A stretch of 64,000 nucleotides of DNA from Peptoniphilus phoceensis (GTDB taxonomy: Bacteria > Bacillota > Clostridia > Tissierellales > Peptoniphilaceae): positions 186,001 to 250,000 of the forward strand of contig NZ_LN999809.1 in assembly GCF_001517665.2 (NCBI RefSeq), read 5' to 3'. The notes below the pieces were generated by a model. It was given only the letters and a program-made list of their open reading frames with translations, did not search any database and was not told where the DNA came from. The position numbers and the translations under genes were made by a program. This document shows, one piece after another, positions 9,062 to 16,133 of the stretch (position 1 is the first letter of the stretch; each line of letters opens with the position of its first letter).

Positions 9062-9979
9062 ATGGAAATTAGTACAATACTTACCCCAGTGGTGTTTTTA
9101 GGAATAGCAGGAGCTTTTTTCGGAGTTATACTTTCCATAGCATCAAAGGTTTTTCATGTTGAAGTTGATCCAAAGGTCGCTGAAGTAAGAGATGCTCTTC
9201 CAGGAGCAAACTGCGGAGCCTGTGGTTTTCCAGGATGTGATGGACTTGCAGAAGCAATAGCAAATGGAAAAGCACCAGTTAACGGTTGTGTTATTGGGGG
9301 CGCAGAAACTGCAGAAAAAGTCAGCCAAGTAATGGGTGTAAATGCAGAAAATGTTGATAGAAATGTTGCAGTAGTTCACTGTCAAGGTGACTGCAACAAG
9401 GCAAAAAATAAATACGACTACAATGACCTAGTTGACTGTAGACTTATAGCGGACTACCAACAAGGAGCAAAAGCTTGTAACTATGGTTGCTGTGGTGGAG
9501 GAACTTGCGTTAGCGTTTGTGAATTTGACGCAATCCACATGGTAAACGGCGTAGCAGTAGTTGACAAGGAAAAATGTGTTGCATGTATGAAGTGTATCAA
9601 CATTTGTCCTAAGAAAATTATTTCACTTAGACCTTACAAATCAAAAACAGTTGTTGAATGTAAGTCACTTGATCCAGGAAAAGTTGTTAGAAATAATTGT
9701 AGCATTGGTTGTATTGGATGTGGCATCTGTGAAAAGAATTGTCCAAAAGATGCAATCCATGTAGAAAACAATTTAGCATCAATTGATTATGACAAGTGTA
9801 TCAACTGTGGAATTTGTGTTTCAAAATGTCCAACAGGAGCAATTTATTGCGAATATCCTGAAAGAGTGGAAAAGATGAAACAAAAGGAAAAAGAAAAGAA
9901 AGAAAAAGAAAGACAAGCAAAAATCGAAGAAGCAAAGCTTAAAAAAGCTCAAGCAGAAAAAGATAAAGTTAATGCTTGA
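9062..9979 (+). CDS. rnfB: Rnf complex subunit RnfB (multi-cluster ferredoxin-type)
   Basis: Entry point for electrons from reduced ferredoxin. An N-terminal membrane helix (about 8-28) is followed by the NCGACGFPGCDG cluster motif, a further Cys-rich segment (CNYGCCGGGTCVSVCEF), and three ferredoxin motifs (CVACMKCINICP, CIGCGICEKNCP, CINCGICVSKCP). The last 35 residues are a Lys/Glu-rich charged tail, probably helical. The Cys count fits the six-cluster clostridial RnfB rather than the shorter proteobacterial form. Last gene of the operon, with a terminator directly downstream. Confidence 0.96.
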   Translation: MEISTILTPVVFLGIAGAFFGVILSIASKVFHVEVDPKVAEVRDALPGANCGACGFPGCDGLAEAIANGKAPVNGCVIGGAETAEKVSQVMGVNAENVDRNVAVVHCQGDCNKAKNKYDYNDLVDCRLIADYQQGAKACNYGCCGGGTCVSVCEFDAIHMVNGVAVVDKEKCVACMKCINICPKKIISLRPYKSKTVVECKSLDPGKVVRNNCSIGCIGCGICEKNCPKDAIHVENNLASIDYDKCINCGICVSKCPTGAIYCEYPERVEKMKQKEKEKKEKERQAKIEEAKLKKAQAEKDKVNA

Positions 9980-10000
9980 TCTTTAAAATCTATATTAAGG

Positions 10001-10026
10001 AACTGCCGTGCAAGCGGCAGTTTTTT
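10001..10026 (+). terminator. Terminator of the rnf operon
   Basis: AACTGCCG and CGGCAGTT pair around the loop TGCAAG and run into six T. GC-rich stem, clear intrinsic terminator. Confidence 0.94.
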
Positions 10027-10108
10027 CTTGCAAATTTTAAAAAAATTTTAAATACATTTCTTTAACTCCTTTAAATTTATAAAAGCTTCACAAAATTTTG
10101 CTCTTCTA

Positions 10109-10125
10109 TTTTTTTTTTTTTTTTT
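10109..10125 (+). repeat. Homopolymer of 17 T
   Basis: An uninterrupted run of 17 T immediately upstream of the promoter/operator of the binding-lipoprotein gene. Runs of this length are prone to slippage. Confidence 0.9.
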
Positions 10126-10154
10126 GAATAATGTGATATCCTAGTAATAGGATA
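10124..10154 (+). promoter_or_regulatory. Promoter with palindromic operator TATCCTA-GTAA-TAGGATA
   Basis: A perfect 7-bp inverted repeat with a 4-bp centre spans 10137-10154. It overlaps a plausible promoter (TTGAAT at 10124-10129, TAGGAT at 10148-10153, 18-bp spacer). A nearly identical sequence lies upstream of the exported-protein gene that starts at 16053, which makes a shared repressor site likely. The regulator is not identifiable from this window. Confidence 0.65.
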
Positions 10155-10191
10155 AATTAAAAGTAAAATAAAATTTAAAGGAGTGTGTATT

Positions 10192-10737
10192 ATGAAAAGA
10201 AAGTTTTATACTAAAATTGCTTTTGCCTTACTTATAATGATCCTATTAACTTCTTGTAAGTCTAAGGAGAAGGCAGCAGTTGAAAATACTTCCAATGGAA
10301 AGGAAGTTAGCCAAGAAAATGTAAACAAAGAAAAAAACGGCAAGATTGAAGATAAACTCTTTATAGAAAAAGAAAATCCAAGAATTGTTGCTATGTCAAT
10401 AAAAGCTGCAAAGGCTTTAAAAGTTTTGGATTATGAAAATGTAGTGGGAGTTCCCAGTGGAGCAGAATCCCTCTATCCCGATGCAAGTAGTATAGGCGAT
10501 GAAATGGATCCTGATTTTAAATTAGTAAAAAATCTAACTCCAGAACTTTTACTTACAGATAAAAGTGTAACTTATGATAAGGCTCTGGGACAAAAGGTTG
10601 ATGATATCGCTTATGCTTCAGCTTCTTTTGAAACTTTAGAGGACACAAAAAATGGTATCATGTATTTTGCCAAGGGCTTGGGCTTAGATGAAGATGCCAC
10701 TAAAGAAAAAATAGATTCACTGACAGAAAATATTTAG
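10192..10737 (+). CDS. ABC-type iron/haem-binding lipoprotein, N-terminal lobe only
   Basis: Lipoprotein with signal sequence and lipobox (LLTSC, about residues 21-25), then a Ser/Asn/Lys-rich linker and a domain that looks like the N-terminal lobe of FhuD/BtuF/IsdE-type cluster A-2 binding proteins (PRIVAMSIKAAKALKVLDY, then VVGVP and LTPELLLTDKSV). The protein is 181 residues, whereas the family has about 280-320: the frame stops in the inter-lobe helix and the second lobe is absent, with a terminator just downstream. No ABC permease or ATPase is nearby. The start is ATG 10192, 8 nt after AAAGGAG; an upstream GTG at 10183 overlaps that SD. It may be a decayed remnant or a one-lobe protein in use. 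Confidence 0.7.
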   Translation: MKRKFYTKIAFALLIMILLTSCKSKEKAAVENTSNGKEVSQENVNKEKNGKIEDKLFIEKENPRIVAMSIKAAKALKVLDYENVVGVPSGAESLYPDASSIGDEMDPDFKLVKNLTPELLLTDKSVTYDKALGQKVDDIAYASASFETLEDTKNGIMYFAKGLGLDEDATKEKIDSLTENI

Positions 10738-10765
10738 AATCATTAATTATTTGTTAGAAACTTGA

Positions 10766-10795
10766 AAAATCTCCGCAATTTTGTGGAGATTTTTT
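10766..10795 (+). terminator. Terminator after the binding-lipoprotein gene
   Basis: AAATCTCCGCA and TGTGGAGATTT (one G-T pair) form a stem of about 11 bp around ATTT, followed by T6. Confidence 0.88.
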
Positions 10796-10810
10796 CATGT
10801 AAAAGACAAT

Positions 10811-10837
10811 AAAAAAGAAGGGAGATAAACCCTTCTT
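10811..10837 (-). terminator. Terminator of the nitroreductase-like gene
   Basis: On the minus strand GAAGGG, loop TTTATCT, CCCTTC is followed by a T run (complement of AAAAAA at 10811-10816). It stops transcription coming from 10852. Confidence 0.85.
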
Positions 10838-10851
10838 CTCTGTCCTTATAA

Positions 10852-11646
10852 TTATAGTGTAAAGGAGCCAATGTAATAATATTTGCCTGCATCCTTTAAG
10901 TCAATTGTCCATTTCTTTTCTATGCCCTTAGTTTTTAACATTTCTTCCATGTAGAATAAGATTACTCCCATATCAATAAGTGATCTTGTGTCCTCATCAG
11001 ATTTTACCATATAGGCTTCAACATCTGATCCTTTAACTACAAATCTCCAAGGTTGGAAATTTTTGTGACTTGGTGCATATCTAACAGATGAAAATACATC
11101 GAAAATTCCATAGTTTTCTAAAGTTTCAATGGAAATTGGATTGCCTATCATGTCTGCGAAGACGATTTCATCTACAGTAAGTCTTGAACTTGTTACTTCT
11201 GGGTCAAATAGTTTTTTCTTTTGTCCATATCCAATTGCTATTAGATAGTCTATTCCTGTTCCATTTTCTCCAAAGATTGCTTTTTTAGTATCAATGTCAA
11301 CATTGTCTACTGTTATCCAACAAGTGTCAATATCTAGGTCTACTATTTTTGTGTTTAATTTTTCTAGGCAGTAGCCACCTTTTAATATGTTAAGTGGTTT
11401 GTCGTCTTTAATATCAAGGGCAATATAGTGTGGAGCTTCAATCATAACTCCAGAGTATCCTGCCTTGCCTCTAAGACCTTCAGCCACGATTTTTCCGTTT
11501 TCGTAAAGAGAAAAGTCAATGTCTTTTTCTTCCGTGTCCATTTCATCCATAAGTAATTTTATATTTTCTAAAGAATCTCTTGGCACTGTATCTTTCTTAA
11601 AATTTCTCACTGATTTTCTTTTTTGTAAAAAATTTGTCATTAACAT
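10852..11646 (-). CDS. Nitroreductase-family protein
   Basis: Putative FMN-dependent oxidoreductase of the nitroreductase superfamily. N-terminal RKSVRNFKKD is the phosphate-binding Arg segment, and SVRYAPSHKNFQPWRFVV (about 190-207) is the second flavin-binding segment (usual form APSxxNxQPWxF). The 264-residue length and the second-half position of the APS motif match the subgroup often annotated as 'nitroreductase family protein' or TM-nitroreductase of anaerobes, rather than NfsA/NfsB. Physiological substrate unknown. The ATG at 11646 has the SD AGGGGG 7 nt upstream. Divergent from the helicase gene. Confidence 0.8.
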   Translation of the reverse strand: MLMTNFLQKRKSVRNFKKDTVPRDSLENIKLLMDEMDTEEKDIDFSLYENGKIVAEGLRGKAGYSGVMIEAPHYIALDIKDDKPLNILKGGYCLEKLNTKIVDLDIDTCWITVDNVDIDTKKAIFGENGTGIDYLIAIGYGQKKKLFDPEVTSSRLTVDEIVFADMIGNPISIETLENYGIFDVFSSVRYAPSHKNFQPWRFVVKGSDVEAYMVKSDEDTRSLIDMGVILFYMEEMLKTKGIEKKWTIDLKDAGKYYYIGSFTL

Positions 11647-11724
11647 AGTAATACCCCCTAAACCAGTTTATATTAAGATTATATCATAATAAAGCCTTTA
11701 AAAATAGATTTAAAATAATCCGCC

Positions 11725-11740
11725 TATAGTTTAAACTATA
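11725..11740. promoter_or_regulatory. 16-bp perfect palindrome ahead of the helicase gene
   Basis: TATAGTTTAAACTATA is fully self-complementary and ends 2 nt before the SD AGGAGGG of the helicase. It lies between the divergent nitroreductase and helicase genes, so it may be an operator or an mRNA 5' hairpin. Confidence 0.5.
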
Positions 11741-11754
11741 AGAGGAGGGATAAA

Positions 11755-13611
11755 GTGAATTTAACAGCAAGTCAATTAAAAGCGGTAGACCATTTTGAGG
11801 GACCAGCTCTTGTTTTGGCAGTTCCTGGTGCAGGCAAGACTACAATGATATTACACAGGACAAAAAAGTTAATAGAAAAGGGAGTGGACCCCAAGAGTAT
11901 TCTCACAATTACTTTTTCAAAGGCTCAAGCTGTGGATATTAAGATGCGTTTTATTGAGATGGACGGAGATAAATTTGTTCACTTTTCCACAATTCATGCT
12001 TTTTGCTATTCTATTGTGAGAGATTATGCAAAAAAGTATGGTAAATCTCTTAGTTTAATTGATTCTAATTTAAAAAAGAAATATGAAATTTTAAGAGATA
12101 TTTATAAGAGTGTAAATAATACTTATCCCACAGAGGAAAGGGTGGAAACGGCGATTTCAGAAGTGGGTTATTGTAAGAATATGATGCTTTCACCTAAGTC
12201 TTTTGCCAAGTCCAAGAGATGTGAAACTGATAATTTTGTAAAATTTTTTGAGACTTATGAGAAGTTTAAGAAGGATAAGGGTTTAATTGATTTTGATGAC
12301 ATGATAAATCTTTCTTATGAAGTTTTAAAAAATGATTCTGCAATTTTAAAGAAATACAGGGACAGATTTAAGTTCATACAACTTGATGAAGGTCAAGACA
12401 CGTCTAGGAGTCAATTTCAAGTTTTAAAACTCCTAGCTAAGCCTAATAATAATTTATTTGTTGTAGCAGATGATGATCAGTCTATTTATGCTTTTAGAGG
12501 AGCAAATACTGAAGAACTTTTTAAGCTTCAAAAAGAATATGATGATATAGCGACTTTTTATATGGAAGAAAATTTTCGTTCAACAAAAAATATTGTAAAT
12601 ATTGCAAATATTTTTATTAGTCAAAATGAAAAAAGATTCGAAAAAACTGTCATAACAAATAATCCCTTTGACAAGCCTGTAAATATTATTAAGTTAAAAG
12701 AGCCAAAGGATCAGTATGGTTTTATAGAAAAGGAATTGGAAAAGGACAAGGGGGATATTGCAGTTCTTTATAGAAATAATCTCTCTAGCATTGGACTTGT
12801 GGAATATTTTGAGAGAAAAAATTATAGTTTTAATATTAAGGATAAAAAGACAAAGTTTTTTTCTCATTTTATAACTAGAGATATCTTGGATATTTTAAAT
12901 TTTTCAAGAGATTTATCAGATATTGATTTGTATGAAAAATTTTATTTCAAGCTAAAGGGATATATTTCAAAAAGACACATTGAGTACTTAAAGAGGAATA
13001 GGGGGAAAAATGTTTTTAATATTCTAAAAAATTATCCAGATCTTCCTTCTTATTATCATAAAAATATTAATGGTCTTTTAGTTGGATTTAAGAAAATTGC
13101 AAGAGTTGATGTCTATGAAGCTATTGATTATATTGACAAGGAAATGGGTTATGGCGATTATTTAAAAGAAAATGCCAAGAGGTTTATGGAGACAGAATCT
13201 ACTTTAAATGAATATCTCTATTATTTAAAATTGATTGCCAAGTCAACTAAGTCTTTGGATTTATTTATTGGAAGGTTAAAAGAATTAGAGTATGACCTTT
13301 TAAAGGCAAAAGATGCTGGAGCAAAGCTCACTTTTTCAACAGTGCATTCTGCCAAGGGTCTTGAATTTTCGCGGGTTTTTGTTGTAGACTTATATGAGGG
13401 AACATTGCCGTCAACTTCAAGCATAGAGGATTTGCGAGAAGATCCCGAACTTTATGAAGAAGAGAGAAGGCTTTTTTATGTAGCCATGACAAGGGCAAAA
13501 AAAGAGCTTTATCTGATGTACTCCCACTATACAAATGGAAGGAAAAATGAAATTTCTTCTTTTGTAACAGATTTGGAAACTTTGGCAGGAGCGAAAAATG
13601 AACATAATTGA
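11755..13611 (+). CDS. UvrD/PcrA-like superfamily 1 DNA helicase
   Basis: ATP-dependent 3'-5' DNA helicase. Motifs in order: Q-motif region LTASQLKAV, Walker A VPGAGKTT (23-30), motif Ia TFSKAQA, motif II QLDEGQD (209-215), motif III DDDQSIYAFRGA (239-250), motif IV ENFRS, motif V VHSAKGLEF, motif VI MTRAKKELYL. At 618 residues it is about 100 shorter than PcrA/UvrD and lacks their C-terminal RNA polymerase-binding extension, so it belongs to the shorter UvrD-like group of Clostridia and Tissierellia. GTG start with SD AGGAGGG. The last 14 nt overlap mgtE. Confidence 0.9.
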   Translation: MNLTASQLKAVDHFEGPALVLAVPGAGKTTMILHRTKKLIEKGVDPKSILTITFSKAQAVDIKMRFIEMDGDKFVHFSTIHAFCYSIVRDYAKKYGKSLSLIDSNLKKKYEILRDIYKSVNNTYPTEERVETAISEVGYCKNMMLSPKSFAKSKRCETDNFVKFFETYEKFKKDKGLIDFDDMINLSYEVLKNDSAILKKYRDRFKFIQLDEGQDTSRSQFQVLKLLAKPNNNLFVVADDDQSIYAFRGANTEELFKLQKEYDDIATFYMEENFRSTKNIVNIANIFISQNEKRFEKTVITNNPFDKPVNIIKLKEPKDQYGFIEKELEKDKGDIAVLYRNNLSSIGLVEYFERKNYSFNIKDKKTKFFSHFITRDILDILNFSRDLSDIDLYEKFYFKLKGYISKRHIEYLKRNRGKNVFNILKNYPDLPSYYHKNINGLLVGFKKIARVDVYEAIDYIDKEMGYGDYLKENAKRFMETESTLNEYLYYLKLIAKSTKSLDLFIGRLKELEYDLLKAKDAGAKLTFSTVHSAKGLEFSRVFVVDLYEGTLPSTSSIEDLREDPELYEEERRLFYVAMTRAKKELYLMYSHYTNGRKNEISSFVTDLETLAGAKNEHN

Positions 13612-14935
13612 TGAAATTAATAATATTATATTAAAAAGGGACCAGGCAGCTGCTAACAATCTCTTTGAGGAATATCATCCAGTTGATATTTGTCTTGAGC
13701 TTGAAGATTTAGAAGAAGATGACTTGGGAACTTTTGTAAAACTTTTAAATAGAGAAAATATAGGCCTTTTACTTGAGTCTGCAGAAGATGAACTAGCAGA
13801 AATGACTATGGGATTTTTCAGCAATGAAGAACTTATTGAAATTTTTACCTTAATAGAAAATTCTATAGTTGCTGACCTTTTAGGATTTCTTCCAACTGCT
13901 AGAAGAAAATCTATTATGTCTTTAATAAAAAGTGAAGATAAATATGTCTTAAAGATGATTTTGTCCTTTGACGAAGAATCGGCTGGTTCTATAATGACGA
14001 CAAATTTTATTGCTTTAAGAGAAAATTTGACAGCAGAACAAGCTGTAAAAAAAATAATTTCAATTTCACCAAAGACTGAGATAATTGATAAAATTTTTGT
14101 TACAGATAATTATCACAGGCTAAAGGGAATTGTAACTATGAGAGACCTCTTAGTTTGTCATGCAGACACACTTTTGCAAGACATAATGGAAGAGAGCGAC
14201 TTTTATGTTTACGGAACCGATGACCAAGAAGTGGCAGCAAATTTATTTAGTAAATATGAACTAGATATTTTGCCAGTTGTAAATAGCAATTTAGCAGTTC
14301 TCGGCGTAATTACTTCAGATGACATCATAGCAGTAATTGATCAAGAGCATAATGAAGATATGTTGCAGATGCACGGTGTTAATGCAGATGAAGAATACGA
14401 CTCTAGCATTTTTGATTCTTTTAAATCAAGAATTCCTTGGCTAATAGTGAATTTAGTGACAGCCTTTTTGGCATCATCAGTTGTAAAGGGATTTGAATCT
14501 ACAATTTCTCAAGTAGTTGTCTTATCAGCTGCAATGCCAATAGTAACTGGAATGGGTGGTAACGCAGGTTCACAAACTCTATCTATTATAATAACTTCCC
14601 TTGCAAGAGGAGAGTTGTCCTTAAAAGAAGATTTTAAGCTTATTTTTAAGGAAATTTTCTTGGGACTTACTGAAGGAGCCATTATCGGTCTCTTGGCTGC
14701 AGGAGTTTTTGTATTCTGGCACCACAATCTTTACCTTGGTCTAATTTTATTTTTGGCGATGATTTTAAATATGATAATTGCTTGCTCCATGGGATTTTTA
14801 ATTCCTTTGATATTGGATAAATTAAAAGTCGACCCTGCAATAGCATCATCAATTTTCTTGACAACTTTTACAGATGTATTTGGATTCTTTATATTCCTAG
14901 GTCTAGCAACAGTTTTTTTACCAAAATTAATATAA
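13598..14935 (+). CDS. mgtE: Magnesium transporter MgtE
   Basis: Mg2+-gated Mg2+ channel/transporter of the inner membrane. The 445 residues show the acidic N domain (about 1-125), two CBS domains (about 130-260, with IVTMRDLL and VITSDDII), a plug-like linker with SRIPWLIVN, and five membrane helices. The pore motif PIVTGMGGNAGSQ and the last-helix segment DPAIASSIFLTTFTD are intact. Start overlaps the helicase gene, so translation is likely coupled; no M-box riboswitch is visible. Confidence 0.95.
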   Translation: MNIIDEINNIILKRDQAAANNLFEEYHPVDICLELEDLEEDDLGTFVKLLNRENIGLLLESAEDELAEMTMGFFSNEELIEIFTLIENSIVADLLGFLPTARRKSIMSLIKSEDKYVLKMILSFDEESAGSIMTTNFIALRENLTAEQAVKKIISISPKTEIIDKIFVTDNYHRLKGIVTMRDLLVCHADTLLQDIMEESDFYVYGTDDQEVAANLFSKYELDILPVVNSNLAVLGVITSDDIIAVIDQEHNEDMLQMHGVNADEEYDSSIFDSFKSRIPWLIVNLVTAFLASSVVKGFESTISQVVVLSAAMPIVTGMGGNAGSQTLSIIITSLARGELSLKEDFKLIFKEIFLGLTEGAIIGLLAAGVFVFWHHNLYLGLILFLAMILNMIIACSMGFLIPLILDKLKVDPAIASSIFLTTFTDVFGFFIFLGLATVFLPKLI

Positions 14936-14971
14936 AAAGTAGAATATAGATATATTAAAAAACATATTAAG

Positions 14972-15011
14972 ATTCCTCCTGATAAGATAATAAGAATCAG
15001 GAGGAATTTTA
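14972..15011 (+). terminator. Terminator of the helicase-mgtE operon
   Basis: A perfect 12-bp stem ATTCCTCCTGAT / ATCAGGAGGAAT (14972-14983, 14996-15007) with a 12-nt loop and four T. Confidence 0.85.
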
Positions 15012-15037
15012 TGTCTTCATTTTACAAGCCAAGACAT
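15011..15037. other. Hairpin between two terminator stems
   Basis: ATGTCTT (15011-15017) and AAGACAT (15031-15037) form a 7-bp perfect inverted repeat with a 13-nt loop. It lies between the mgtE terminator and the next strong hairpin. Confidence 0.45.
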
Positions 15038-15042
15038 GAAAA

Positions 15043-15073
15043 TATCAGCCTCATCCTATAAGGAGGGCTGATA
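15043..15073 (-). terminator. Strong hairpin, probable terminator of the minus-strand exported-protein genes
   Basis: TATCAGCC-TC-a-TCCT / AGGA-G-GGCTGATA makes a stem of about 14 bp with one bulge and a 3-nt loop. Read on the minus strand it lies just after the gene ending at 15100 and is followed by TTTT. Confidence 0.65.
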
Positions 15074-15099
15074 CACAAAACTTTTTTCACAATCTTAAC

Positions 15100-15615
15100 T
15101 TATTTTGCTGTTAAATTCCCAGTATAATGTCCTGCCATAATTAAGGTTTTATTATCATTTTTACTAGTAGTATGATGTAATTTTAAATCTCCAGAATACT
15201 CCACTCCATTAACTTCAGTTTTATAGTTTTTAATTAAGTGTTTATATTCAAAGTTTCCTTCGTTATTTTCATTAATTATGACAACTTTGTAGTTATTTAA
15301 AGTTTTTCCATCTTTTGATTTTTCATAGGATATGTCACTTTCTTTAATATTTTTCAAATCAGAAAAATTATAGAAGTTTTCCTCTTCATTAAAAGTTTCT
15401 TCATCTAAAGTATTAGATGCTTGATTTTCGTTGATGTTTGAAACTTTAGATTTATTTTCTTCTGGATCTGTCATTTTATTACTGTTTTTTTCAACATTCA
15501 CTAGATTATTTTGCTTGTTAACTTCGGTATTCTTTGTATTAGTCTTATTATTACAAGCGACTAATCCAATTGAAAGAATAAGAAGAATTGAAATTTTAAA
15601 AAAGCTATTTTTCAT
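15100..15615 (-). CDS. Small lipoprotein, paralogue of the neighbouring exported protein
   Basis: A 171-residue lipoprotein: signal helix, lipobox GLVAC with Cys21, then an Asn/Lys/Glu-rich linker (about 22-80) and a small C-terminal domain. I do not recognise a named family. The C-terminal region YKTEVNGVEYSGDLKLHHTT with final GHYTGNLTAK resembles YEIHRNGVRFVGTIYLKST with final GTYVGNLYEAGLAK in the upstream gene at 15688-16053, so the two appear to be paralogues with different N termini (lipid anchor versus cleavable signal). SD GGAGTGAG precedes the ATG. Confidence 0.75.
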   Translation of the reverse strand: MKNSFFKISILLILSIGLVACNNKTNTKNTEVNKQNNLVNVEKNSNKMTDPEENKSKVSNINENQASNTLDEETFNEEENFYNFSDLKNIKESDISYEKSKDGKTLNNYKVVIINENNEGNFEYKHLIKNYKTEVNGVEYSGDLKLHHTTSKNDNKTLIMAGHYTGNLTAK

Positions 15616-15639
15616 TAATACTCACTCCAAAAATATAAT

Positions 15640-15654
15640 TAGGAAGTCTTTATA
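15640..15654. repeat. Left copy of a 15-bp inverted repeat flanking the small exported-protein gene
   Basis: TAGGAAGTCTTTATA here is the exact reverse complement of TATAAAGACTTCCTA at 16074-16088. The two copies flank the gene at 15688-16053 and lie in the upstream regions of both exported-protein genes. Confidence 0.7.
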
Positions 15655-15687
15655 AAAAAACAATACTTATTAAAATTAAAATATTAA

Positions 15688-16053
15688 TTATTTAGCTAAT
15701 CCTGCTTCGTATAAATTTCCTACATAAGTACCTTTAAATCTACTTGGTCCAACTTGAACTGTTGATTTTAAATAGATAGTTCCTACAAATCTCACTCCAT
15801 TCCTATGAATTTCATAATTAGAAATATAAGGAGCAAAATTAGCATGTTCTTGATAAAAAACTTTAGTGAAATCATAGATGACATCATCCTCTGTACCAAA
15901 AACAACTACTTTATTGCTAATTGAATTTAGTTTAGGGTTGTTACTCTCTATTGAAGCGATTTCATTATTTTCACTTGCAAAAACGTTTACAAAGACGGAC
16001 ATTAAAATAAACACTAAACTCAATTTCATAAGTTTTTTGGAAATAATTTTCAT
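15688..16053 (-). CDS. Small exported protein of unknown function
   Basis: A 121-residue protein with a cleavable signal peptide (hydrophobic 10-24, likely cut after VFA) and a compact C-terminal domain with NGVRFVGTIYLKST and GTYVGNLYEAG. This region is shared with the lipoprotein encoded 72 nt downstream. No family recognised; the beta-strand-like alternation and the small size suggest an immunoglobulin-like or lipocalin-like extracytoplasmic domain, which is only a guess. SD AAAGGAG precedes the ATG. A palindromic operator shared with the lipoprotein gene at 10192 lies 30 bp upstream, so both are probably controlled by the same regulator. Confidence 0.75.
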   Translation of the reverse strand: MKIISKKLMKLSLVFILMSVFVNVFASENNEIASIESNNPKLNSISNKVVVFGTEDDVIYDFTKVFYQEHANFAPYISNYEIHRNGVRFVGTIYLKSTVQVGPSRFKGTYVGNLYEAGLAK

Positions 16054-16073
16054 AATAAACTCCTTTACTATAA

Positions 16074-16099
16074 TATAAAGACTTCCTATTAGTAGGATA
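16074..16099 (-). promoter_or_regulatory. Operator TATCCTACTAATAGGA upstream of the exported-protein pair
   Basis: On the minus strand 16099-16083 reads TATCCTACTAATAGGAA, identical in 15 of 17 positions to the operator at 10137-10153. A TATATT/TATTAT-like -10 follows about 10 nt downstream, and a 9-T run lies just upstream, as in the other copy. The segment 16074-16088 is also the right copy of the 15-bp inverted repeat. Confidence 0.65.
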
Positions 16100-16133
16100 C
16101 CCTAAAAAAAAAGCAAACAAACAAAAGAATTTT

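Noticed and set aside
11665-11676. AGTTTATATTAA upstream of the nitroreductase/helicase pair also present in the ctsR palindrome (47457-47468)
   Set aside because: Only the ctsR copy is palindromic; a 12-mer of A/T-rich composition can recur by chance in this genome.
13600-13660. M-box magnesium riboswitch for mgtE
   Set aside because: mgtE starts inside the helicase gene, so there is no room for a leader riboswitch.
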